A DNA stretch of 8,157 nucleotides from Schlegelella_A sp038234975 (GTDB lineage Bacteria; Pseudomonadota; Gammaproteobacteria; Burkholderiales; Burkholderiaceae_C): contig JBBSUK010000149.1 of the NCBI GenBank assembly GCA_038234975.1, positions 1 through 8,157 on the forward strand, in the 5' to 3' direction. Below, in pieces: positions 1 to 5,658 of the stretch. Position 1 is the first letter of the stretch. Each line of letters begins with the position of its first letter. The translations under genes and the position numbers were made by a program. Under the pieces are notes generated by a model. The model was not told the DNA's origin, ran no database searches, and saw only the letters and a list, made by a program, of their open reading frames with translations.

Positions 1-750
1 ATCCTCGGCGGCTCGCTCGGCGCGTTCGCGGTGAACAACCAGCCCAAGGTGTTGAAGGCCACGCTGGCGGCGCTGCCCGGCGTGCTGAAGGGCTCCAAGT
101 ATTCCAAGGCGCGCTACATGGAGCTCATGGCGCTGCTGTACGACGTCCTGCAGAAGGCACGCAAGGAAGGCCTGATGGCGATCGAGAAGGACGTCGAGGA
201 ACCGCAAGCCTCGCCGATCTTCCAGAAGTACGCGACCGTCGGCTCCGACCCCCATGTCGTCGAATTCATCACCGACTACCTGCGCATGATGGTCTCGGGC
301 AACCTCAACTCGCACGAGATCGAGAGCCTGATGGACTCGGAGATCGAGACCCACCACAACGAGGCCCACGGCCCGGTCTCCGCGCTGCAGCGCCTCGCCG
401 GCGCATTGCCTGCCTTCGGCATCGTCGCCGCCGTGCTCGGCGTCGTCAACACGATGGGCTCGGTGGGCCAGCCGCCCGCTGTCCTCGGCGGCATGATCGG
501 CTCGGCGCTGGTCGGCACCTTCCTCGGCATCCTGCTGGCCTACGCCGTCGTCGAGCCGCTCGGCGGTCTCATGGAGCAGAAGGTCGACGAAGGCTCGAAG
601 GAACTGCAGTGCATCAAGACGACCCTGCTCGCCTCGATGCAGGGCTATGCACCGCAGGTCGCCGTCGAGTTCGGCCGCAAGGTCCTCTACTCGAAAGACC
701 GCCCGACCTTCGTCGAGCTAGAAGGGCACGTGAAGGGAAAGAAGGCGTGA
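1..750 (+). CDS. motA: Flagellar stator protein MotA (5'-truncated by the window edge)
   Basis: MotA pairs with MotB in the inner membrane to form the stator that turns ion flow into torque on the flagellar rotor. The reading frame is open from base 1, and 249 residues are visible. Full MotA proteins are about 285 residues, so roughly 35-40 N-terminal residues lie before the window. The visible part keeps the family landmarks: an N-terminal membrane segment (ILGGSLGAFAV), a large charged cytoplasmic loop with SHEIESLMDSEIETHH, and two C-terminal membrane helices beginning LPAFGIVAAVLGVVNTMGS and GTFLGILLAYAVVEPL. The prolines at bases 409-411 and 556-558 correspond to the two torque-critical prolines of E. 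coli MotA. The tail GYAPQVAVEFGRK is near identical to the E. coli-type protein. The GTG at base 31 is internal, not the start. motB follows 43 bases downstream, as usual. Confidence 0.97.
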   Translation: MLGGSLGAFAVNNQPKVLKATLAALPGVLKGSKYSKARYMELMALLYDVLQKARKEGLMAIEKDVEEPQASPIFQKYATVGSDPHVVEFITDYLRMMVSGNLNSHEIESLMDSEIETHHNEAHGPVSALQRLAGALPAFGIVAAVLGVVNTMGSVGQPPAVLGGMIGSALVGTFLGILLAYAVVEPLGGLMEQKVDEGSKELQCIKTTLLASMQGYAPQVAVEFGRKVLYSKDRPTFVELEGHVKGKKA

Positions 751-785
751 TCGCCTCCGCGCACACCTCCGCGAACGAACTGACC

Positions 786-790
786 GGAGA
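786..790 (+). promoter_or_regulatory. motB ribosome binding site (GGAGA)
   Basis: GGAGA lies 3 bases before the ATG at 794 and 6 bases before the adjacent ATG at 797. The spacing slightly favours the second ATG, so MotB may begin one residue later than annotated. Confidence 0.6.
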
Positions 791-793
791 CCG

Positions 794-1780
794 ATGATGG
801 CCGGCGACTCGAAAAAGCTGCAACCCATCATCATCAAGCGCGTCAAGAAGGGCGGCCACGTCCACCATGGCGGCGCCTGGAAGATCGCCTACGCCGACTT
901 CGTCACCGCGATGATGGCGTTCTTCCTCCTGATGTGGCTGCTCGGCTCGACGACCGAGGGCGACAAGAAGGGCATCGCCGACTTCTTCAACTCGCCGCTG
1001 CGCGTGTCGCTGATGGGCGGCACCGGCTCGGGCGATTCGTCGCACGTGGTTCGCGGCGGCGGCACCGATCTGTCGCGCACCACCGGACAGGTCAAGGACG
1101 GCGACGTCGCAGCCAAGCGCAAGCTGCTGGCGCTGAAGGCGCTCAAGGCCGAGCAGAAGCGTGCCGAAGCGGCCCGGCTCGAGGCGCTCAAGCAGAAGGT
1201 CGAGCAGGCGCTCACGGCGAGCCCCAAGATGGCGGCGATGAAGTCGCAGATCCGGCTCGACATGACGCGCGACGGCCTGCGCATCCAGATCGTCGACGAG
1301 CAGAACCGGCCGATGTTCGACAGCGGCAGCGCGGTGGTGAAGCCCTACATGCGCGACCTGCTGCAGGAGATCGGCAAGGTGCTGGTCGACGTGCCGAACC
1401 GCGTCACGCTCGAGGGCCATACCGACGCGCAGCCGTTCTCCGGCGGCGAGCGTGGCTACAGCAACTGGGAGTTGTCGAGCGACCGGGCCAACGCGAGCCG
1501 GCGCGAGATCGTCGCTGGCGGGCTGCCGGACGACCGCATGGCGCTCGTGCAGGGCATGGCATCGAGCCGGCTGTTCGCCCCGTCGGAGCCGAGCAGCCCG
1601 ATGAACCGGCGCATCAGCATCATCGTCCTCAACCAGGAGGCCGAAGAACGGCTGCTGCAGCTCTCGCCCAATCAAGGCGAGGTCGAGGAGCCGGCCGCGC
1701 AGGGCGGCGGCGATCCGGCACCGGCGCGCTCCGCGGGCGGCACTCGCCTGGGCACGTTCGGTACCGGCTTCACGCACTGA
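794..1780 (+). CDS. motB: Flagellar stator protein MotB
   Basis: MotB is the ion-conducting and peptidoglycan-anchoring half of the stator. The 328-residue protein (E. coli MotB is about 308) has a short basic cytoplasmic N-terminus. One membrane helix follows around residues 30-50 (WKIAYADFVTAMMAFFLLMW), with Asp35 at the place of the essential proton-binding Asp32 of E. coli. The helix closely resembles the E. coli proton-type helix, which suggests proton rather than sodium drive. Residues about 105-140 are rich in Lys, Ala and Glu and probably helical linker. The OmpA-like peptidoglycan-binding domain occupies about 170-290, with GHTDAQPF from residue 208 and NWELSSDRANASRR from 224. The C-terminal 40 residues are rich in Gly, Pro and Glu and look disordered. 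Tandem ATG codons at 794 and 797 leave the start uncertain by one residue. It is probably co-transcribed with motA. Confidence 0.97.
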   Translation: MMAGDSKKLQPIIIKRVKKGGHVHHGGAWKIAYADFVTAMMAFFLLMWLLGSTTEGDKKGIADFFNSPLRVSLMGGTGSGDSSHVVRGGGTDLSRTTGQVKDGDVAAKRKLLALKALKAEQKRAEAARLEALKQKVEQALTASPKMAAMKSQIRLDMTRDGLRIQIVDEQNRPMFDSGSAVVKPYMRDLLQEIGKVLVDVPNRVTLEGHTDAQPFSGGERGYSNWELSSDRANASRREIVAGGLPDDRMALVQGMASSRLFAPSEPSSPMNRRISIIVLNQEAEERLLQLSPNQGEVEEPAAQGGGDPAPARSAGGTRLGTFGTGFTH

Positions 1781-1803
1781 GCCTCAAAGTCGGGAAGATG
1801 CCG

Positions 1804-2241
1804 ATGCGCATTCTCGTGGTCGACGATTTCGCGACGCTGCGGCGCGTGCTGCGCATGCAGCTGCGCGAGCTCGGCTTCGAATCGGTGCAGGAGGCCGGCG
1901 ACGGCTTCACCGCGCTCGAGAAGCTGCGCGGCGACGCCTTCGACTTCGTCATCACCGACATCGGCATGCCGGGCATGAACGGCTTCGAGCTGCTCGCCGC
2001 CATCCGCAAGGAAGACCGCTGGCGCGGGTTGCCGGTGCTCATGGTGACCGCGGAGGCACGCAAGGACGAGATCGTCCGCGCGGCGGCCGAAGGTGCTGCC
2101 GGCTACATCGTCAAGCCGTTCTCGCGCGAGGTGCTGGCGCAGAAGATGCGCCGCGCGGCGCCGCGGCTTTTCGATGCGGCCACGAAAGCCGCCGCTGCGG
2201 CGGCCGCTGAACCGGCAGAGGTCGCGGCGGCGTCGGAATAG
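1804..2241 (+). CDS. cheY: Chemotaxis response regulator CheY
   Basis: This is a single-domain receiver protein of 145 residues. Phosphorylated CheY binds the flagellar switch protein FliM and changes motor rotation. Counting from the ATG at 1804, the acidic pocket is Asp7-Asp8, the phospho-acceptor is Asp52, and the signalling residues are Thr82, Tyr101 and Lys104, matching E. coli D12/D13, D57, T87, Y106 and K109. The stretches LPVLMVTAEARKDEI and GYIVKPF are nearly the same as E. coli CheY, which supports CheY rather than another receiver. The start at 1804 is preferred because GGGAAG at 1792-1797 sits 6 bases before it but directly abuts the alternative ATG at 1798, which would add two residues. 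Oddities are a tail of about 20 residues rich in Ala and Glu after the receiver fold, Ile-Gly after Asp52 where E. coli has Trp-Asn, and no cheZ directly downstream. Confidence 0.93.
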   Translation: MRILVVDDFATLRRVLRMQLRELGFESVQEAGDGFTALEKLRGDAFDFVITDIGMPGMNGFELLAAIRKEDRWRGLPVLMVTAEARKDEIVRAAAEGAAGYIVKPFSREVLAQKMRRAAPRLFDAATKAAAAAAAEPAEVAAASE

Positions 2242-2317
2242 CGCGGACTTCCGGGCCCTTATCGGGCTCAAGTTTGCAGGGTGCCCCGGAACAATCCGGT
2301 GACGCGACGCACCCGCC
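2242..2317 (+). promoter_or_regulatory. cheY-flhB intergenic region with a small hairpin and a sigma-28-like -35 element (tentative)
   Basis: Among the genes fully visible here this is the only gap long enough for a promoter apart from the flhA-flhF insert. GGGCCC at 2253-2258 can pair with GGGCTC at 2264-2269 around the loop TTATC (six pairs, one G-U wobble), but no T-run follows, so it is a poor intrinsic terminator. TCAAGTTT at 2268-2275 resembles the -35 part of flagellar sigma-28 promoters. At the expected 11-base spacing the sequence is CGGAACAA, a poor match to GCCGATAA. A promoter for the flhB operon could start here, but sequence alone does not prove it. No clear ribosome binding site precedes flhB. 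Confidence 0.25.
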
Positions 2318-3487
2318 ATGGCCGACACCTCCGCTCAGGACAAACAACTTCCCGCCACCGAGCGCAAGCTCGAGAAGGCGCGCGAGGAAGGCCAGGTCGC
2401 GCGCTCACGCGACCTCGGCCACTTCGCCGCGGTGGCCGCCGGCGGTGCGCTGATCGCCGTCGCCGCCCCGCTGGTGAGCGGCGTTCTGAAGGACGCGGTG
2501 GCGTCGGCGCTCACCTTTGACCGCGCCCAGGCGCTCGGCGGGCACGCGATGGGGCAGCGCCTCGGCGACGGCGCGCTCACCTGGGCGATCGCGGCCGTGC
2601 CGTTCGGCCTGGCGATGATGGCCGTGGCGGTGCTCGCCGCCCTGGCGATGGGGCGGCTCGGCTGGACCTTGAAGCCGATCGAGCCGAAGTTCTCCAAGCT
2701 CGACCCGCTCTCGGGCATCGCTCGTGTCTTCTCCAAGCAGCAGCTGATCGACGCGATCAAGGCCAGCGTCCTCGCACTCGTGCTCGGCGGCGTCGGCGCG
2801 ACGTGGCTGTCGAGCCATGCGGCGGCGTTTGCCGGCGTGCTGGCGATGCCGGTGCCAGCCGCGATCGGCTCGGCGTCGGGCGTGATCGCCGGCGGCGTGT
2901 CGCTGCTCGTGGTCGCGCTGGCGCTGTTCGCGCTGGTCGACGTGCCGCTGCAGAAGCGCCTGCACGCCGGCAAGCTGAAGATGAGCCACCAGGAGGTCAA
3001 GCAGGAGCACAAGGAGCTCGAGGGCAACGCCGAGGTGAAGGGAAAGGTCCGCGCGCGGATGCGCGAGATGACCAAGCGCCGGATGCTGACGGCGGTGCCG
3101 AAGGCCGACCTCGTGGTCATGAACCCGACCCACTACGCGGTGGCGCTCAAGTACGACGACGCGTCGATGGGCGCGCCGCGCGTCGTCGCCAAGGGCGCCG
3201 ACCTGCTGGCGATGCGCATCCGCGACGTTGCCGCCGGCGCAAAGGTGCCGGTGCTGCAGGCGCCGGTGCTGGCGCGTGCGCTCTACGCCCACGCCGAGCT
3301 CGACCGGGAGATTCCGGCGGCGCTGTTCGCCGCCGTCGCGCAGGTGCTCGCGTATGTCTACCAGCTGCGCGCGGCGCTCGCCGGCCGTGCGCCGACGCCG
3401 GGCGAGCTGCCCGAGCTCGATGTGCCGCGCGAGCTCGATCCGCACGAGAAGAACCCCCCGAACCTCGCTCCTGAAGTCACCGCATGA
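2318..3487 (+). CDS. flhB: Flagellar type III export switch protein FlhB
   Basis: FlhB is an inner-membrane component of the flagellar export apparatus. It switches substrate specificity from rod/hook proteins to filament proteins. The 389-residue length matches the family (E. coli about 382). The N-terminus carries the typical ATERKLEKAREEGQVARSRD segment. Four hydrophobic segments lie near residues 30-52, 89-111, 146-170 and 182-210. The cytoplasmic domain contains the autocleavage motif Asn269-Pro-Thr-His272, followed by YAVALKYD; the Asn-Pro position equals that of E. coli. Cleavage there is established for the family, and the motif is intact. The start is supported by the conserved N-terminus, although the ribosome binding site is weak. 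The C-terminal 35 residues after the domain are rich in Pro and Glu and variable. The stop overlaps the flhA start in ATGA at 3484-3487, suggesting translational coupling. Confidence 0.98.
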   Translation: MADTSAQDKQLPATERKLEKAREEGQVARSRDLGHFAAVAAGGALIAVAAPLVSGVLKDAVASALTFDRAQALGGHAMGQRLGDGALTWAIAAVPFGLAMMAVAVLAALAMGRLGWTLKPIEPKFSKLDPLSGIARVFSKQQLIDAIKASVLALVLGGVGATWLSSHAAAFAGVLAMPVPAAIGSASGVIAGGVSLLVVALALFALVDVPLQKRLHAGKLKMSHQEVKQEHKELEGNAEVKGKVRARMREMTKRRMLTAVPKADLVVMNPTHYAVALKYDDASMGAPRVVAKGADLLAMRIRDVAAGAKVPVLQAPVLARALYAHAELDREIPAALFAAVAQVLAYVYQLRAALAGRAPTPGELPELDVPRELDPHEKNPPNLAPEVTA

Positions 3488-5577
3488 ACGAACTGATGCT
3501 CAAGAGCCAGGCCTGGCTCGGGCCGAACGCGAAGGCGATCAAGGCGCTGATGGCGCCGCTCGTCGTCGTGATGATCCTGGCGATGATGGTGCTGCCGCTG
3601 CCGCCGGTCGCGCTCGATCTCCTGTTCACCTTCAACATCGCCATGGCGCTGATGGTGATGATGGTCGCGGCCTACATGGTGCGACCGCTCGACTTCGCGG
3701 CCTTTCCCGCGGTCATCCTGCTGACGACGCTGCTGCGGCTCTCTCTCAACGTCGCGTCGACGCGGGTCGTGCTGCTCGAAGGCCACGGCGGCCCGGGCGC
3801 CGCGGGCGCGGTCATCGAGTCGTTCGGCCACTTCCTGATCGGCGGCAACTTCGCCGTCGGCCTGATCGTTTTCGCGATCCTCGTCGTCATCAACTTCGTG
3901 GTGGTCACGAAGGGCGCCGAGCGGATCGCCGAGGTCGGCGCCCGCTTCACGCTCGACGCCATGCCCGGCAAGCAGATGGCGATCGACGCCGACATGAACG
4001 CCGGCCTGATCGACGAGAAGGAGGCCAGGCGCCGCCGCTCGGAGGTGGCCGACGAAGCCGAGTTCTTCGGCTCGATGGACGGCGCCTCGAAGTACGTGCG
4101 CGGCGACGCCATGGCCGGGCTGCTGATCCTGTTCATCAACATCATCGGCGGCTTCGTCATCGGCATCGCCCAGCACGACCTGTCGGCGTCGCAGGCGGCC
4201 GACAGCTACATCCTGCTCGCGGTCGGCGACGCGCTGGTCGCGCAGATCCCGGCCCTGCTGATCTCGGTGGCGGCGGCGATGGTCGTCTCGCGCGTCGGCA
4301 AGGACGCGGACGTCGGCAGCCAGATCACGGCGCAGGTGTTCTCGTCGCCGCGCTCGCTGGCGGTCGTCGCCGGCGTGCTCGGCGTGCTCGGCGCGATACC
4401 CGGCATGCCGCACGTCGTCTTCGGCGTCATCGCCTCGGCGCTGGGCTGGGGCGCCTGGACGCTGCACCGCCGACAGGCCGCCGCGCGCAACGCGCCCAAG
4501 CCGCCGCCGGCTCCCGTCGAGGCCAACGCCGAGGCAACCTGGGACGACCTGCAGCCGGTCGACACGCTCGGCCTCGAAGTCGGCTACCGGCTCATCTCGC
4601 TGGTCGACAAGCAGCGCCAGGGCGACCTGCTCACGCGCATCAAGGGCGTGCGCCGCAAGTTCGCGCAGGACGTCGGCTTCCTGCCGCCGCCCGTGCACAT
4701 CCGCGACAACCTCGAACTCAAGCCCGCGGCCTACCGCATCACCCTGCGCGGTGCGATCGTCGGCGAAGGCGAGGCCTTCCCCGGCATGTTCCTCGCGATC
4801 AACCCGGGCGGCGCCGCGCTGTCCGGCGTGCCGCTGCTCGGCACCGCCACCACCGACCCGGCGTTCGGCCTGCCGGCGACGTGGATCGAGGAGCGGCAGC
4901 GCGAGCAGGCGCAGATGGCCGGCTACACGGTGGTCGACTCCTCCACGGTCGTCGCCACCCACCTGTCGCACCTGATGCAGGTGCACGCCGCCAAGCTGCT
5001 CGGCCGGGTCGAGACGCAATCGCTCGTCGAGCACGTCACCAGGCTCGCGCCCAAGCTGATCGAGGACGTGGTGCCCAAGATGGTCGGCATCGCCGCGCTG
5101 CAGAAGGTGCTGCAGCTGCTGCTCGAGGAGGGCGTCCACATTCGCGACATGCGCTCGATCGTCGAGTGCCTGGCGGAATACGCCGCCACGATCACCGACC
5201 CGTCGGAGCTGGCCAAGCGCATTCGCGTGCACCTCGCGCCGGCCATCGTCCAGCAGATCTACGGCCCCGCCCGGGAGCTCGACGTGATCGCCCTCGAACC
5301 CGACCTGGAGCGCATGGTGACGCAGGCGCTCGCATCGCCGCACGGCGCGGTGCTCGACCCCGGCGTCGCCGACGTGCTGACGCGCAGCGCCGCCGAATCG
5401 GCGACTCGGCAGGAGAACCTCGGCCACCCCGCCTGCCTGCTGGTGCCCGACCTCATCCGCGCGCCGATGGCCCGCCTGCTCAAGCGCGCCGCGCCGCGCC
5501 TGAAGGTGCTGTCGCACAGCGAGATTCCTGAAACGCATTCCATCCGCATCGGCTCGATCATCGGAGGCACAGCATGA
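3484..5577 (+). CDS. flhA: Flagellar type III export gate protein FlhA
   Basis: FlhA forms the nonameric ring of the flagellar export gate. It couples proton flow to export and docks chaperone-substrate complexes on its cytoplasmic domain. The 697 residues match the family (E. coli 692). The N-terminal part, to about residue 320, holds several hydrophobic helices, including FNIAMALMVMMVAAYMV and the conserved LLRLSLNVASTRVVLLEG. The FHIPEP family signature runs from Arg147 to Asp170 and contains ARFTLDAMPGKQMAIDAD. It is followed by the conserved loop with NAGLIDEKEARRRRSE and EFFGSMDGASKYVRGD. The C-terminal domain, from about residue 350, contains typical elements such as VGFLPPPVHIRDN and GVHIRDMRSIVECLAEYA. 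No frame break or missing key motif is seen. Its start overlaps the flhB stop by four bases. Its stop lies in CATGAC, which is repeated at the flhF start. Confidence 0.98.
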   Translation: MNELMLKSQAWLGPNAKAIKALMAPLVVVMILAMMVLPLPPVALDLLFTFNIAMALMVMMVAAYMVRPLDFAAFPAVILLTTLLRLSLNVASTRVVLLEGHGGPGAAGAVIESFGHFLIGGNFAVGLIVFAILVVINFVVVTKGAERIAEVGARFTLDAMPGKQMAIDADMNAGLIDEKEARRRRSEVADEAEFFGSMDGASKYVRGDAMAGLLILFINIIGGFVIGIAQHDLSASQAADSYILLAVGDALVAQIPALLISVAAAMVVSRVGKDADVGSQITAQVFSSPRSLAVVAGVLGVLGAIPGMPHVVFGVIASALGWGAWTLHRRQAAARNAPKPPPAPVEANAEATWDDLQPVDTLGLEVGYRLISLVDKQRQGDLLTRIKGVRRKFAQDVGFLPPPVHIRDNLELKPAAYRITLRGAIVGEGEAFPGMFLAINPGGAALSGVPLLGTATTDPAFGLPATWIEERQREQAQMAGYTVVDSSTVVATHLSHLMQVHAAKLLGRVETQSLVEHVTRLAPKLIEDVVPKMVGIAALQKVLQLLLEEGVHIRDMRSIVECLAEYAATITDPSELAKRIRVHLAPAIVQQIYGPARELDVIALEPDLERMVTQALASPHGAVLDPGVADVLTRSAAESATRQENLGHPACLLVPDLIRAPMARLLKRAAPRLKVLSHSEIPETHSIRIGSIIGGTA
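5563..5567 (+). promoter_or_regulatory. Ribosome binding site at the end of flhA (probably the ancestral flhF site)
   Basis: GGAGG lies inside the last codons of flhA, 6 bases before the ATG at 5574. It now points to the 27-codon mini-ORF. If the downstream insert is removed, the same GGAGG sits 6 bases before the flhF ATG, so it was probably the original flhF ribosome binding site. Confidence 0.6.
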
Positions 5578-5578
5578 C
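5573..5578 (+). repeat. Left copy of direct repeat CATGAC (putative target-site duplication)
   Basis: CATGAC here contains the flhA stop codon (TGA at 5575-5577). The identical 6-mer recurs at 5653-5658, on the other side of the palindromic insert. Confidence 0.55.
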
Positions 5579-5657
5579 CCCTCACGCTCACGTTCGTTCG
5601 CTGCCCCCCCGCGGGGGGCACGCCTCCCTTGGGGCGGCCCGGCGGGAGGCGACATGA
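5574..5657 (+). CDS. Hypothetical 27-residue leader ORF between flhA and flhF
   Basis: This ATG-initiated ORF has a strong ribosome binding site, GGAGG, 6 bases upstream. Its ATG overlaps the flhA stop (ATGA at 5574-5577), and its TGA overlaps the flhF start (ATGA at 5654-5657), so a ribosome could pass along flhA, this ORF and flhF without a gap. The peptide begins MTPHAHVRSLPPRGG, ends LGAARREAT and is basic, with no recognisable domain or membrane segment. The bases between the ATGA motifs are almost entirely the palindromic insert, so the peptide itself is probably not selected. I infer a possible role as a coupling leader. It could equally be an accident of the insertion. Confidence 0.3.
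   Translation: MTPHAHVRSLPPRGGHASLGAARREAT
5602..5620 (+). repeat. Perfect inverted repeat, 8-bp stem of mostly G-C pairs, 3-base loop
   Basis: TGCCCCCC at 5602-5609 is the exact reverse complement of GGGGGGCA at 5613-5620, with loop CGC. In RNA this would be a very stable hairpin. It is not followed by a T-run, so it is not a typical intrinsic terminator. Confidence 0.85.
5621..5651 (+). repeat. Inverted repeat enclosing the flhF ribosome binding site
   Basis: CGCCTCCC at 5621-5628 is the exact reverse complement of GGGAGGCG at 5644-5651, separated by 15 bases. The right arm contains GGGAGG (5644-5649), which lies 4 bases before the flhF ATG at 5654 and is its best ribosome binding site. 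Folding of this stem would hide the site. A ribosome translating through the mini-ORF from 5574 would open it. The pairing is seen directly; the regulatory effect is inferred. Confidence 0.6.
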
Positions 5658-5658
5658 C
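5653..5658 (+). repeat. Right copy of direct repeat CATGAC (putative target-site duplication)
   Basis: This copy contains the flhF start codon (ATG at 5654-5656) and matches the copy at 5573-5578 exactly. Collapsing the two copies would join flhA to flhF with a 4-base ATGA overlap. Confidence 0.55.

Larger units (their letters stand above)
5579..5652 (+). mobile_element. Short palindromic intergenic element (MITE/REP-like), about 74 bp
   Basis: This stretch is non-coding in character and unlike the flanking genes. It contains two tandem CTCACG units (5581-5592), then CGTTCGTTCG, then two perfect inverted repeats: TGCCCCCC/GGGGGGCA (5602-5609 with 5613-5620, 3-base loop) and CGCCTCCC/GGGAGGCG (5621-5628 with 5644-5651, 15-base loop). 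It is flanked by identical CATGAC 6-mers, as expected of a target-site duplication. It carries no transposase, so it could move only if mobilised by another element. From memory, similar C/G-rich palindromes with CGAACGAACGTGAGCGTGAG on the opposite strand are repeated in genomes of Burkholderiales; this has not been checked by a search. It could instead be a locally evolved regulatory hairpin pair. Confidence 0.6.

Noticed and set aside
754..773. Direct repeat CCTCCGCG (754-761 and 766-773) between motA and motB
   Set aside because: It is a short repeat in a GC-rich spacer, with no flanking duplication or palindrome. It is likely chance.
614..1777. Minus-strand open frame opposite motB (387 codons)
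   Set aside because: It is antisense to intact motB. The amino-acid composition is typical of a GC shadow and there is no motif support.
2253..2275. Intrinsic terminator after cheY
   Set aside because: The stem is short with a G-U pair, and is followed by AAGTTTGC instead of a run of T. It is too weak to call.
3228..5531. Long plus-strand open frame within flhB and flhA in another frame (767 codons)
   Set aside because: It is an Arg/Gly/Ala-rich translation with no recognisable domain, overlapping intact flhA throughout.
5602..5640. Intrinsic terminator between flhA and flhF
   Set aside because: The 8-bp stem is strong, but it is followed by CGCCTCCC and not a T-run. Termination here would also cut flhF, flhG and fliA off from the operon.
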